DNA from: Streptomyces broussonetiae
Lineage (GTDB): Bacteria > Actinomycetota > Actinomycetes > Streptomycetales > Streptomycetaceae
Direction: 5' to 3'
Assembly (NCBI RefSeq): GCF_009796285.1
Contig: NZ_CP047020.1
Coordinates: forward strand, 496,001 to 560,000
Length of the DNA stretch: 64,000 nt
The position numbers were made by a program, and so were the translations under genes. Below are positions 46,552 to 57,100 of this stretch, piece by piece (positions within the stretch are counted from its first letter, which is position 1; each line of letters begins with the position of its first letter). The notes under the pieces are model-generated. The model searched no databases and was not told the origin of the DNA. It saw only the letters and a program-made list of their open reading frames with translations.

Positions 46552-46560
46552 GTTGCGCAA
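46552..46560. promoter_or_regulatory. TTGCGCAA palindrome, copy 3
   Basis: GTTGCGCAA at 46552-46560, 29 bases upstream of the TatA start and followed by a further GCCGCAATC half site. Confidence 0.4.
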
Positions 46561-46588
46561 GGCCGCAATCCAGGAAGAGGTTGGTGAG

Positions 46589-46870
46589 ATGTTCCGCAAT
46601 GGGCTGCAACCCTGGCAGCTTCTGCTCGTAGCGGTCGCCATCATCCTGCTCTCCGCGGCCAAGAAGCTGCCGGAGACCGCGCGCGGACTGGGCAGGTCTC
46701 TACGCAGCCTCAAGAGCGGGGCCAAGGCCATGAAGGGCGAGGACGTTATCCGATCCTCCGCCGCCGAGGATGGCGGTGCGTCCGCCGAGCCCGCGCTCCG
46801 GATCATCCGAGAGACCCCCACGGATACAGCGACGGGCCGTCCGGCCACCGAGCGCAACCGGGCTTGCTGA
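46589..46870 (+). CDS. tatA: TatA-type twin-arginine translocase subunit
   Basis: This 93-residue protein has one N-terminal membrane helix (WQLLLVAVAIILLSAAKKLP), the short hinge and the amphipathic helix (ETARGLGRSLRSLKSGAKAM) of TatA. A Ser/Ala-rich tail follows. No tatB or tatC lies nearby, so it is probably an extra paralogue rather than the main Tat gene. It follows the LCP gene by about 70 bases and shares a TTGCGCAA upstream element. Confidence 0.88.
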   Translation: MFRNGLQPWQLLLVAVAIILLSAAKKLPETARGLGRSLRSLKSGAKAMKGEDVIRSSAAEDGGASAEPALRIIRETPTDTATGRPATERNRAC

Positions 46871-46945
46871 GTCGCGCTCCTGGGCAGGGCTCCTGCACCC
46901 GCAGGCGGTGTAGTCGTCACGTCAGCCATCGGCGGGCATGTCCCC

Positions 46946-47392
46946 TCATCCCGGCCGGCCGTGGGAGCCCGCCTCGAGGGTTGCGCGAAGGGTGGCCAGG
47001 GTTGAGGCAATGCGGGCCAGGTCGTCAGGGGGAACCGCCGCGGTCAGTGAGATCAGCTCGCTTTCGACGATGGGGCGGGAAGCGGACAACTGCTCCTCAC
47101 CTGCGGACGTGAGGCGCAGGACGGACGAGCGGCGGTCATGGGGGTGCGCGACCCGCAGGCACCAGCCCGCAGCCACCAGCCGGTCGACCGCCTTGCTGAC
47201 GGCCCCCACGGTGATCGCCAGTTCGCCGACGATGTCGAGCACGCGGCACCCCGGCACGCGATCGATGATCTCCAGAAGCTCGAACTGCCCCAGCCCCAGC
47301 CCTTGTTCGGCGCGCAACCGGGCGCTCACCGCGTTGTAGAGCCGGGTCTCGACGCGGACCAGATCAGTGAAGATCGGAGTGACGTGACTCAC
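46946..47392 (-). CDS. MarR-family transcriptional regulator
   Basis: This 148-residue winged-helix protein has the MarR layout: an N-terminal dimer helix (DLVRVETRLYNAVSARLRAE), the recognition region CRVLDIVGELAITVGAVSKA, VDRLVAAGWCLRVAHPHDRR and a C-terminal dimer helix. It is divergent from the esterase gene 110 bases away. The intergenic DNA holds three ATTCC-NN-GGAAT-like boxes, so it most likely represses that gene and itself. Confidence 0.92.
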   Translation of the reverse strand: MSHVTPIFTDLVRVETRLYNAVSARLRAEQGLGLGQFELLEIIDRVPGCRVLDIVGELAITVGAVSKAVDRLVAAGWCLRVAHPHDRRSSVLRLTSAGEEQLSASRPIVESELISLTAAVPPDDLARIASTLATLRATLEAGSHGRPG

Positions 47393-47405
47393 ATTATCCT
47401 TCCAG

Positions 47406-47471
47406 TGGATTCCTGGGAATCATCTTCCTTGGAATCCGGTTAGGTCAGGCAGGTGGATTCCAAGGAATCCA
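47406..47471. promoter_or_regulatory. three tandem ATTCC-NN-GGAAT boxes in the MarR/esterase divergent region
   Basis: TGGATTCCTGGGAATCAT lies at 47406-47423, a related half-conserved box CTTCCTTGGAATCC at about 47424-47437, and the perfect palindrome TGGATTCCAAGGAATCCA at 47454-47471. The spacing and symmetry fit dimeric MarR binding. Confidence 0.7.
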
Positions 47472-47501
47472 TCCTCGCACCCCGACCCATGGAGGCCCCA
47501 C

Positions 47502-48431
47502 ATGTCCCGACAGCAGCGCGACGCCCTGGACGCCCTACTCCGCTCCGCCCCTCGCAGCGAGATACGGCCCGCTCCCGAGGAGCAGCGCAGCGGTTTCGCC
47601 GCGACTGTCACCCGCCCCGCGCCGGAGGGCGTGGTCACCCGCAGGACCGTCCTGGGCGGGCGGCCGATACTGGAGCTGGAGCCGGCCGAAGCCTCCGGCC
47701 GCGGCCGACTGCTCTACCTGCACGGCGGCGGCTACGTCATCGGCTCACCGGAGACCCACGCCGGACTGGTCGGTGAACTGGCTCGCCGCGCCGGGCTGCG
47801 CACGACGTCGGTGGATTACCGGCTGGCGCCCGAGCACCCTTTCCCCGCGGCTGTCGACGACGGGCTCGCGGCCTACCGCGAGCTGCTGGCGTCGGGCACC
47901 GACCCACAGGACCTCGTCATGGCCGGTGACTCCGCCGGTGGCGGACTGAGCATCGCCACGCTGCTCGCAGCCCGGGACGCCGGACTGCCGCAACCAGCCG
48001 CCGTGGTCGTCTTCTCCCCCTGGGTCGACCTCACCCTCGCTGGGGGAAGCATCCGTTCCAAGGAGAGCGCCGACCCCATTTTCACAGAAGCCGACGTGCG
48101 CGACTACGCCGATCTCTACGTCGGCGCAGGCGACAGGGCGCATCCTCTGGCCAGCCCGGTGTTCGCCGACCTCACCGGACTGCCCCCACTCCTCGTGCAG
48201 GTCGGGGCGAACGAAGTACTCCTCGACGACGCGGTCCGGCTGGCCGGCCGCGCGGGCGCCGACGGCGTCGAGGTCACGCTCGAAGTCGGCCCCGGCCTCC
48301 CCCACGTCTTCCAGCACCACTACGGCCGCCTCGACGAGGCGGACGCCGCACTCGACCGCGCCGCACGCTTCCTCACCACCCACCTGGGCGCCCGGCGCCC
48401 GGGCGCCGACCATCTCGAACCGGTCCACTGA
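47502..48431 (+). CDS. alpha/beta hydrolase of the hormone-sensitive-lipase (family IV) esterase type
   Basis: This 309-residue cytoplasmic protein carries the family IV signature HGGGYVIGSPETH for the oxyanion hole. The nucleophile motif is GDSAGGGL with Ser at about residue 146, and the C-terminal His is in GPGLPHVFQHH. It would hydrolyse short-chain esters. The adjacent divergent MarR gene and three operator boxes suggest induction by a small aromatic or acidic effector. Confidence 0.93.
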   Translation: MSRQQRDALDALLRSAPRSEIRPAPEEQRSGFAATVTRPAPEGVVTRRTVLGGRPILELEPAEASGRGRLLYLHGGGYVIGSPETHAGLVGELARRAGLRTTSVDYRLAPEHPFPAAVDDGLAAYRELLASGTDPQDLVMAGDSAGGGLSIATLLAARDAGLPQPAAVVVFSPWVDLTLAGGSIRSKESADPIFTEADVRDYADLYVGAGDRAHPLASPVFADLTGLPPLLVQVGANEVLLDDAVRLAGRAGADGVEVTLEVGPGLPHVFQHHYGRLDEADAALDRAARFLTTHLGARRPGADHLEPVH

Positions 48432-48539
48432 CACCGATCCCGGCGGCCTCCACGTGATGTCGACGACGGCCGCAGGAGCACCATCGCCGACATCGCGGGT
48501 TCCATCTCAGTAAAGTAAGTTCAACGTCCCTGCGGGATC

Positions 48540-49535
48540 AGGCGTGGACCACTTCGCGTACGCGCGTCCTTCGCCGGTAGGGAGTCACACCGGGGTCGGC
48601 AGGTCCATGAGCGCGTGTCCGGCCGGGTCGGCAGATGGGCGCGATCAACCTGGAGATCGCGCTGGCCAAGGACTGGTCTGCCAAGACCATGTCCGCTCGG
48701 ATCAGAGGCTTCACGTTCGTCACCTGTGCTGCCGCGCTCCACGTCCCACACCACGTCGTCGAGTTCCTCGCCCGGTTGCCGGCCGCCCATCGGCGCGGGA
48801 TCGGCACGCCGAAGGGCTCTCGAGCCCTGGGCCCGTTCCACCAGGCGGTACTGGTGCTGCGCCGGTTCCGGGAACACGGCTGCATGTACTGCCTGGCCCG
48901 GGACGCCGGGACCTCGCAGGCCACCGGTTACCGCTCCCTCCATGAGGGCATCGGTGTGCTGACCACCCAAGCTCCTGAACTGCACGAGGTGTTGGCCCTC
49001 TGCCGCGCCAGGGGGATGACACACGTGGTGCTGGACGGCACGCTGATCGCCTGCGGCCGGCTGGCCGGGGCCCGGGGGCCGGGAGAACGGCAACGACCTG
49101 TGGTTCTCCCAGAAGCACAAGAGCTTCGGCGGCAACATTCAGTTCCTGTCCGCGCCGGACGGCACCCCGTTGTGGGTCTCCGACGTCGAGCCGGGTTCCA
49201 CCCCGGACATCACCTCTGTCCGTATCCACGTGCTGCCCGCGCCGTACAAAGCCGCCGCCGACGGGCTTCCCGCGCTCGCCGACAAGGCCTACACCGGCCC
49301 TGGCATCGGCATTCGCGCGCCCGTACGCCGCCCCGAAGGCCGCTCCGAGACCGCCCTGGATCGAGGAACCCGCTCCACGGATGCGCTGATCAGACACGTG
49401 AGGGCGCGCGGCGAGCGGACCGCGGCGGAACTGGAGGAACGCCGGCGAGCCCTCAAGCACGTCACCCTCAGCCCCAGCACAATCGGCGACATAGCCCGCG
49501 CCGCACTTGTTCTCGACGGCCAGTGGAAATGATCT
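48540..49535 (+). pseudogene. IS5-type (DDE_Tnp_4 class) transposase, frameshifted
   Basis: From about 48690 the plus strand reads VTCAAALHVPHHVVEFLARL, GPFHQAVLVLRRFREHGCMY, GTSQATGYRSLHEGIGVL and MTHVVLDGTLIACGRLAGA, the N-terminal half of this transposase class. Near 49070-49085 the frame shifts. The continuation NDLWFSQKHKSFGGNIQFLS, SAPDGTPLWVSDVEPGSTPD and ADKAYTGPGIGIRAPVRRPE to a TGA at 49530-49532 lies in another frame. The element is inactive as read. A right-end-like GAGAGAACCTCACTG follows the stop. Confidence 0.8.
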
Positions 49536-49599
49536 CCGAGAGAACCTCACTGGCCGACCCGTTCTTCCCGGGGCTCGGCGGACGAGCCTGCCAGGTCGC

Positions 49600-50481
49600 G
49601 TCTTCAAATGATCTTGAGTAGTGGATCACGGTTGGGTGATACGTCGCCATGAACTGTCCGATGCCGAGTGGGAGTTCGTCCGACCGCTGCTGCCCGCGTC
49701 CTTGCGGGGGCGGAAGAGGTTGGACGACCGAAGGGTCCTCAACGGGATCGTGTGGAAGTTCCGCACCGGGAGCCTGGCGGGATGTGCCCGAGCGGTACGG
49801 GCCGCGGGCCACGCTGCACACCCGCTTCCGGCGGTGGGCGGCAGACGGCACCTTCGAGCGGACCCCTCAAGGCCGCCCAGGCGCAGGCGGACGCAGTGGG
49901 GGGAGGTCGACTGGCTGGTGTCGGTCGACTCCACCATCGTCCGCGCCCACCAGCACGCCGCCGGGGCCCGAAAAGGGGGGGCTTTTCAGCCCCGGCCTCG
50001 GACGCTCCCGAGGCGGCCTGACCAGCAGGATTCATCTCCCTTGCGACGCGTTCCGCCGCCCGCTCGCGTTCGTCGTCACGGGCGGCAACACCAACGACTG
50101 CACCCAGTTCACCGCCGTGATGGAAGCGATACGGGTGCCCCGTATCGGCCCGGGACGGCCGTGCGCGCGGCGCGCCCATGTCCTGGGCGACAAGGGCTAC
50201 AGCTCCAAAGCCATCCGCACCTGGCTGCGACGGCGCGGCATCGGCCACACCATCCCCGAGCGGGCCGACCAAGTCCGCAACCGGCTCCGGCGCGGCAGCC
50301 ACGGCGGGCGGCCGCCGGCCTTCGACAAGCAACTCTACAAGCGTCGCAACATCGTGGAACGGTGCTTCACCCGCTTGAAGCAGTGGCGCGGCATCGCGAC
50401 CCGGTACGACAAGACCGCCGAGTCCTACCAAGCAGCCGTCACCCTCGCATCACTCCTGATGTGGGCGTGACATTTGACGAC
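49600..50481 (+). mobile_element. IS5-family element with imperfect terminal repeats, transposase multiply frameshifted
   Basis: GTCTTCAAATG at 49600-49610 and CATTTGACGAC at 50471-50481 are inverted copies matching at 10 of 11 positions, likely the element ends. Between them the transposase reads VIRRHELSDAEWEFVRPLLP and NGIVWKFRTG in frame 1. It then reads AWRDVPERYGPRATLHTRFR in frame 2, KAAQAQADAVG in frame 3, VDWLVSVDSTIVRAHQHAAG in frame 1 and SRGGLTSRIHLPCDAFRRPL to SYQAAVTLASLLMWA in frame 2. Four shifts are needed. The last lies at a run of four A and seven G (about 49971-49981). Confidence 0.75.
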
Positions 50482-50486
50482 AACTC

Positions 50487-51050
50487 CTAGCGCGCCACGC
50501 GGTGGCGGAGGTAGACGACTCTTGAGCTGAACGTGCGGGTCTCGACGAGTTCGAGATCCACCCGGCGCTCGTGCTGAGGGAAGAACGGAATGCCACCGCC
50601 AACCAGCACCGGGTGGACCATGGCCCGGTACTCGTCGATCAGACCCAATGCGGCCGCTTCGGCGGCGAGGGTCGCGCCGCCGATCGCGATGTCGCCCTCG
50701 CCCTGCTCGGCCCGCAACCGCTCGATCTCCTCCGCCAGACCGCCGGAAGCCAGACGGGCATGGCCCTGCACCGCCGACAGAGTGGTGGAGAACACCACCT
50801 TTGGCAGCGGCTTCCAGAGCGCGGCCCACTCGAGCATGGAGTCGTCGAGCGATGGATCCTGATCGGCGGTCTCCCAGTACAGCATCGTCTCGTACAGCCG
50901 TCGTCCCAACAGGTGGACGCCGATCTCGCGGATCTCGTCGATCCAGAAGCGAAACACCTCGTCGTTGGGCGCCGTCCAGTCGAAGCCGCCGTCCGGCCCA
51001 ACGATGTAGCCGTCGAGTGAGACGTTCATCGAATAGGTCACGCTGCGCAT
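50487..51050 (-). CDS. dihydrofolate reductase-family protein
   Basis: This 187-residue protein starts at ATG 51050 with GAGGAGGG upstream. MRSVTYSMNVSLDGYIVGPD, LLGRRLYETMLYWE, VVFSTTLSAVQGHAR and IAIGGATLAAEAAALGLIDE are the RibD_C/DHFR-like series. It is a NADPH-dependent reductase of unknown substrate. Its end lies six bases from the IS5 right end, so its 3' flank was replaced by the element. Confidence 0.9.
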   Translation of the reverse strand: MRSVTYSMNVSLDGYIVGPDGGFDWTAPNDEVFRFWIDEIREIGVHLLGRRLYETMLYWETADQDPSLDDSMLEWAALWKPLPKVVFSTTLSAVQGHARLASGGLAEEIERLRAEQGEGDIAIGGATLAAEAAALGLIDEYRAMVHPVLVGGGIPFFPQHERRVDLELVETRTFSSRVVYLRHRVAR

Positions 51051-51307
51051 CAGAAGCCCTCCTCGGTAACGGGTTCGACAGTAGGACCGCCGAACGCCAC
51101 AGGACTCATCGCGGCTAGGTCTAGAACTGATGATCAAGCCTGCAGCTCGCATCCCTCCGACGGGACGTGTCCAGTGCCGGCCATGGGCTGCGGCAGGCAT
51201 TCGGGGCAGGGTCGCGTGCGGCCCGACTCTCCGAAACCCGCCTGACACAGCCTCGTCAGTGCGACAGCATGTCCGTTTATTGTACTGGCGAGTGAAAGGC
51301 AGTCCGC

Positions 51308-53272
51308 ATGCCGCACCCTGCACCGCGACCGATTCCCGAGACGACCGACCTGCTCACCGCGGAACTGGTGGTGGACATGGCCGCCCCCGTGGCGCCGGCC
51401 ATCTCGCCGGACGGTCGCCTGGTCGCGTACGGCGTGGTCGCGAACAACGGAAGGGACGGACGTCCGCACAGCTCTGTCTGGGTCGCCGCCACCGATGGCA
51501 GCGCAGCCCCGCGCAGGCTGACCGACGGCACGGCCCGCGACGCCGCCCCGAAGTGGGCGCCGGACTCGGCCTTTCTGTGTTTCACCTCCGACCGCGAGGA
51601 GCGGGGCACCGCTCAACTCCAGCGGATCCTTCCGGACGGCAGCGAGGACATCGCCAAGCCGGAGTCCATGACCAGGTGGCGCGGGGGCATCTGCGACCAC
51701 TATCCGCTAGCCGACGGCCGCACCGTCGCGCTGCTCGCCGAGGACGAGCCCACCGCGGAGGACGAACGCCGGGCGGCCGAGGGTGACGACGCGAAGGTCT
51801 GGGGCCGGCACCTCCCGGTCAGCCGGCTGCGCCTGCTCGACCTGGCGACCGGCGTGGTCCGCACCGTGGACAGCCTCGGGGACCGCCATGTCGCGGAGGT
51901 GACCCAGCGTCCGGACGGCGGCCCGCTGGCCGTGCTGAGCTGGGCCACCCCCGAACTCGACCCCGGCGTCACGACGGCAAGACTGCATCTGGTCACCCCG
52001 GAGACGGGAGCCGTCCAGGACCTGGGCCCAGTCGGATTCGAGGCCCGGTCCCCGGTCTGGTGGAATCACCAGGGTGAATGGCATCTGGCCCACCTTGCGG
52101 TGACCCCTGGGCACTTGGTAGGCGCGCTCGCCGTGATCGACACGGTCCCGCCGGCGACCGGCCAGACCGTCGAACAGCGCAATCTCACGGTCGGCATGTC
52201 CGCCTGCCCCACCGAACTGGTGCAGGTTGCCGACGGGCCGCCGCTGGCGCTGTTCGCCGACGGGCTGGATACCGCGCTTTACCGGCTCGATCCGCAGTCT
52301 CTGCGGTTCCACCGATTGTCCCGCGCGCCCGGCACGCTCGCCGGGCTCACTGCGAGTCACTCCGGAGAGACCGTCGCTGTGCTGATGGGCACCGCGCGCG
52401 AGCCCAAGAACGTCCACGCGGGAGTCACGGGCGGGCCACTGCTCCGGCTCAGCGACACCAGTCCCGAACTGCGCAGGATCCGCTGGGGTGTCCAGGAACG
52501 GCTCAGCTACCAGGCGTCCGACGGACTCCAGCTGGACGGCCTGCTGGTCCTGCCTGCCGGCCGGACTCGGGACGAGGGTCCATTCCCGCTCGTCACCATG
52601 GTCCACGGCGGCCCTTACTTCCGCCATGCCGACGAGTTCACGCTCAATGCGGTCGACTGCGGCCAGTGGCTGGCGACCGCCGGATACGCGGTCTTCCTGC
52701 CCAATCCCCGGGGCGGGTCGGGCCACGGCCATGAATTCGCCGCCGTGGTGACGGGCGCGGTGGGCGGCGACGAGTGGACCGACGTCCTCGCCGGGATCGA
52801 CCTGCTGGTCGCCGAGGGAGTCGCCGATCCCGAACGCTTGGGCATCTCCGGCTGGAGCCACGGCGGTTTCATGGCGGCCTGGGCCATCGGCCAAACCGAA
52901 CGGTTCAAGGCCGCCATGATGGGCGCCGGCATCAGCGACTGGGGCATGCAGGCCGGGACCGGCGAGTGGGGAATCATGGACGCGGCGCTCGGCGGCAGCA
53001 CCGGATGGAACGGGCCGGGACCGCACGTCCACGACCGGAACAGCCCGATCTCCTACGCGTCCAGAATCCGCACCCCGGTCCTGATCCTGCACGGCGAGGA
53101 GGACACCAACGTCCCACTCGGCCAAGCGGTCCACTTCCATCGCGCGCTGCGCCACTTCGGCGTCGAGCACGAGTTCGTCGTCTACCCCCGAGAGGGCCAC
53201 GGGCTTCACGAGCGCGCCCATCAACTCGACGCCCTCCGGCGTATCCGCGCCTGGTATGACCGCTGGCTGTAG
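51308..53272 (+). CDS. S9-family serine peptidase (acylaminoacyl/prolyl oligopeptidase type)
   Basis: This 654-residue cytoplasmic protein has an N-terminal beta-propeller of about 380 residues. It begins ISPDGRLVAYGVV and contains repeated WAPDSAFLCFTSDRE-like blades. The peptidase domain follows: VTMVHGGPYFRHADEF, the Ser in GISGWSHGGFMAAW (Ser517), the Asp in LHGEEDTNVPL (Asp599) and the His in REGHGLHE (His631). It would release N-terminal residues or dipeptides from short peptides. The gene stands alone. Confidence 0.94.
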   Translation: MPHPAPRPIPETTDLLTAELVVDMAAPVAPAISPDGRLVAYGVVANNGRDGRPHSSVWVAATDGSAAPRRLTDGTARDAAPKWAPDSAFLCFTSDREERGTAQLQRILPDGSEDIAKPESMTRWRGGICDHYPLADGRTVALLAEDEPTAEDERRAAEGDDAKVWGRHLPVSRLRLLDLATGVVRTVDSLGDRHVAEVTQRPDGGPLAVLSWATPELDPGVTTARLHLVTPETGAVQDLGPVGFEARSPVWWNHQGEWHLAHLAVTPGHLVGALAVIDTVPPATGQTVEQRNLTVGMSACPTELVQVADGPPLALFADGLDTALYRLDPQSLRFHRLSRAPGTLAGLTASHSGETVAVLMGTAREPKNVHAGVTGGPLLRLSDTSPELRRIRWGVQERLSYQASDGLQLDGLLVLPAGRTRDEGPFPLVTMVHGGPYFRHADEFTLNAVDCGQWLATAGYAVFLPNPRGGSGHGHEFAAVVTGAVGGDEWTDVLAGIDLLVAEGVADPERLGISGWSHGGFMAAWAIGQTERFKAAMMGAGISDWGMQAGTGEWGIMDAALGGSTGWNGPGPHVHDRNSPISYASRIRTPVLILHGEEDTNVPLGQAVHFHRALRHFGVEHEFVVYPREGHGLHERAHQLDALRRIRAWYDRWL

Positions 53273-53302
53273 GCCCGTACCAGGGTGGGCATTGAGTCGT
53301 GA

Positions 53303-53380
53303 TCAATGAGTGGCGAAAGCACGTTCTTTGATCCAGATCATCGATGCGCGTAAGTGGAGGCCGGCGAGGTAGTTGGCTGC
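53303..53380 (-). pseudogene. IS5-type transposase C-terminal scrap
   Basis: The minus strand ends ANYLAGLHLRASMIWIKERA followed by FATH and a TGA at 53303-53305. This matches the last residues of IS5 transposases and is nearly identical in its YLAGLHLRASM part to the scrap at 10.6 kb. Confidence 0.55.
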
Positions 53381-53409
53381 TCCACGCCTGCCACAACGCG
53401 TGGGACTCC

Positions 53410-53745
53410 GCGATGCTGCCTCGGCACTCGCCGCGAGCGGTCAGGAGGTCTTCACCCAAGTGCATCCCGGCGACCTCGTGGTGGGCGCGCGCAGTGGTGG
53501 GGTCGATACCGACCACGGACGGTCCACCTTTCCGGACCCGGGTGACCTCTCCACCACGCAACGCCTCAGCAGAACGACGAACCCCTGGTGAAGGATCCGG
53601 ACACGGGGCGACCAGGTCGAAGGTGGACTCGCCGGAGTTGAGCTGGGCGACGATGCGGCGCAGGCGTCTGTCGTCCGGGCCCGGGGCGGCGTACGGGGTG
53701 ATGGCGCCGGTGATCAGGCGGCGGACCTCCGTGAGCAGCACGCGC
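53410..53745 (-). pseudogene. possible MmyB-type XRE regulator fragment
   Basis: A minus-strand frame reads LLTEVRRLITGAITPYAAPG, LRRIVAQLNSGESTFDLVAP and ARAHHEVAGMHLGEDLL. The order recalls the ligand-binding C-terminal half of MmyB-like regulators (LVGELSxxSPEF, HHPEVGELxLDYE). There is no helix-turn-helix and the ends are not preserved. Confidence 0.3.
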
Positions 53746-53803
53746 CCCCGGGCTGTCTCGTAGGCCTTACCCCCGCCCCATCAGCACCAGCCGCAGAACA
53801 CCC

Positions 53804-54085
53804 TCACACCCTGTACGAGTGGGCGGTCGGGCGGGCCCGGTTACGGAAGTTGCCGTGAACGGCGCGATGGTCAGCGAAGGCGATGTCGTCGGGATCGGCA
53901 TCGGCTCGGATGGGGTGGTAGAGCGGGATGACATCCAGGACGTCGCGCTCGGTGAGGCGGGTGAAGCGCTGGGCCGTGTGGTGGAACTGGTCGCGGCACA
54001 ACTGCGCGATTTCCCCCTTGTCGGGGAGGCGGCGATGCGTTGGAATGCGTGAGCTTGTCGGGACGGGTGTTCCAGCGGCATGCAC
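53804..54085 (-). CDS. small hypothetical protein or gene fragment
   Basis: The 93-residue minus-strand frame from GTG 54085 contains LPDKGEIAQLCRDQFHHTAQ, RFTRLTERDVLDVIPLYHPI and DIAFADHRAVHGNFRNRARP, which reads like genuine protein. The first 15 residues overlap the control region of the divergent peptidase and look non-coding, so this may be the C-terminal remnant of a longer gene. No function recognised. Confidence 0.4.
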   Translation of the reverse strand: MHAAGTPVPTSSRIPTHRRLPDKGEIAQLCRDQFHHTAQRFTRLTERDVLDVIPLYHPIRADADPDDIAFADHRAVHGNFRNRARPTAHSYRV

Positions 54086-54151
54086 GCGTCCGACACCGGA
54101 ACGCGTGTGCCTGGCGTGCCCCCTGACGTCTCATCAGACGAAAGGATGTCG

Positions 54152-57100
54152 ATGTTCAGCTGGCGCAACCCGCAGCTGGCAGGCGTCACCCTGGCCGCCG
54201 CGTGCATGGTCCTGACCTTCGGGACCACCGCGAACGGCACACCGTTGACTTCTGCACCGAACGCACAGGCGCTCTCGGACAACAGAGCGCCGACACCTGT
54301 GATCGTTGTTCTCAAGGACCAGATACCCGCCACCCCCGCTGACTCCGGGCACTTGCAGGCCCGGGCCAAGGCGGCCACCGCCGCCCAGGCCCCGCTGCTG
54401 GCGAAGGTCAGGGCGGACGGCGGCACGCACATCAAGAGCTTCGTGGTCGGCAACGCCTTCGCCGCGACGGTCAGTCCGGCACTGCGCGCGGCCCTGACCG
54501 CCGACCCCGCGGTCGCCTCGGTCGTCCCGGACGAGACGGTGACCGTGACCCCGCCGGGCGCCACCGAACCCGGCGCCCAGGGCGGCGCCAAGGGACCTAA
54601 GTCCGTCACGCCCGGCGCCCGCGGCGACGGCAATGGGAAGAACCCGTACGCCATCTGCCCCAGCGACCCGTCCAAGCCACTGCTGGAGCCCGAGGCTCTC
54701 TACTCGACGCACGTCGAGGGGACCCCGGGTTCGCCGGGCGCCCATCAGATCGCCACCGGCAAGGGCGTGAAGGTCGCCTACATCGCGGACGGCCTCGACC
54801 CCGACGACCCTGACTTCATACGCCCCGACGGCACGCACGCGGTCGTGGACCATCAGGACTTCTCGGGCGACGGCTGGGACGCGCCGAGCGGCGCCGCGGA
54901 GGCGTTCGGGGACGCCTCGGCGATGATTGCGCAGGGCCGGCAGAGTTACGACCTGTCGAAGTTCGTCAACCCCACCCACCCGCTGCCCGCCGGATGCAAC
55001 ATCCGGATCGAGGGCTTCGCGCCCGACGCGTCCCTGGTGGCGCTAAAGGCCGGGGGCACCACGTTCCCCAACTCGGCGATCCTCCAGTCCATCGACTACG
55101 CCGTCTCGGTCGCCCATGTCGACGTGCTCAACGAGTCGTTCGGCAGCAACATCACCCCGGACAGCGGTGCCCACGACACGATCACGCTGTTCAACGACGA
55201 GGCGGCGGCCGCCGGTGTCACGGTGACCGTCTCCAGCGGTGACGCCGGCATCAACAGCACCATCGGCACCCCGTCCACCGACCCGCACGTGATCTCCACG
55301 GGCGCCTCGACGGACAACCAGAGCTATCTGCAAACCGGCTACGCGGCGTCCCAGTTCTCCAACGGCACCTGGGCCGACAACCGCATCTCGGCGCTGTCCT
55401 CCGGCGGCTTCACCCAGGCCGGACGCACCGTCGACCTGGTCGCCCCGGGTGAGGCGGACTGGGCGCTGTGCTCGCCGAAGATCAGCGAGTACACCGAGTG
55501 CACCAACTACAACGGAACCGGCAGCCCGGTCCAGCCGTTCGGCGGCACCAGCCAGTCCGCCCCGCTGACCGCCGGTGCGGCCGCCCTGGTGATCCAGGCC
55601 TACCGGGACGGCCACCACGGCCAGTCGCCAACTCCCGTGCTGGTGAAGCAGTTCCTGACCGGCAGCGCCCAGGACCTCGGCCTGCCCGCCCAGGAGCAGG
55701 GTGCCGGTCTGCTGAACGTGCGCGGCGCGGTGGAGGCCGCCCGCGGCTACCACAGCCCTTCGGGCGCCAAGCAGAGCGACACCCTCGCTGTCACCACCGG
55801 CCAGCAGGACATCTCCGGCAACCCTGGGTCCAGCCACACCGCCAACGTCACCGTGGTCAACACCGGGCACACCACCCAGACGGTGACCGGCGCCACCCGT
55901 ATCTTCGCGCCACTGGCGAACTCCCGGCAGACCGTGCGGCTGAACTCCGCCACCGACCCGCAGTTCGCGTACGCCACCAACGGCGCGACCTGGGTGCACC
56001 ACGAGGTGAAGTTCACGGTGCCGCCGGGCGCCGACCGGCTGGCCGCCTCGATCGCATGGCAGGGCAGACCACAGAAGTCCGGCTCGGCCACCGTGACCCC
56101 GGTGGTCCGGCTCACCCTGCTCGATCCGTCCGGGCGGCTGGAGACCAACACCCGCCCGCAAGGGGGCCCGGTGTCCGCCAACTTCGGCATCGTGGACGTA
56201 CCGCACCCGGTCGCGGGTCAGTGGACCGGCATCCTCTACACCCCGGCCGGCAACAACGGCTTCACCGGTCCGGTGCTGCTGGACACCGCCACCCAGCGCG
56301 CGGTGCAGGCCGGTTCGGTCAGCCCGCCGGTGACCAGGCTGGCGCCGGGCCGCAGCACCACCCTGCACGTCCACCTCACCACCCCGAAGACCAGCGGTGA
56401 CAGCGCCGAGTCGATCACCGTGGCCGGGTCCAGCGGTCACACCACCAGCGTTCCGGTGATCCTGCGCAGCGTGGTCCCGCTCTCCCGCTGGGGCGGTGCC
56501 TTCACTGGCACCATCACCGGCGGCAACGCCCGTGACGCCTCGCCCGCGCAGTCGTTCAGCTACGCCTTCGACGTCCCGTCCGGTCACCGCGACATCCGCG
56601 CCGGGGTCACCCTCAGCGACCCGAACGTGCTGGTGCAGGGGGCGCTGATCAGCCCCAACGGCACTGCCGTCGACATCGAGAGCAATGCGCTGCTCGGCCC
56701 CTCCGGTGCGCTGACAGGTACCGCGCCCGGCGTGTCGGCCACCGGTGTCAACCCGGCGGCCGGGCGCTGGCGGTTCGTGCTGATCGTCCTCAACCCGGTC
56801 AGCGGCGCCGAGCTGAACGAGCCGTTCCGCGGCACCGTCGGCCTGGACCAGGACCGCGCGACCGCCACCGGCCTGCCCAACAGCACCAGCGCCAAGCTGG
56901 CGGCGGACAAGCCCACCACGGTGCGCGTGACGTACACCAACAACACCGCGGCCACCCAGTTGGTGCAGGCCGACGGTCGGCTCACCGAGAAGGTGGACGT
57001 CCCACTGGTTCCGCAGGGCGCCTCGGCCACCGTCGCGCTGCCGCTGCACCCGACGTCGACCACACCCGGCTTCCTGGTGCCCCCGGGCACCGACAGTCTG

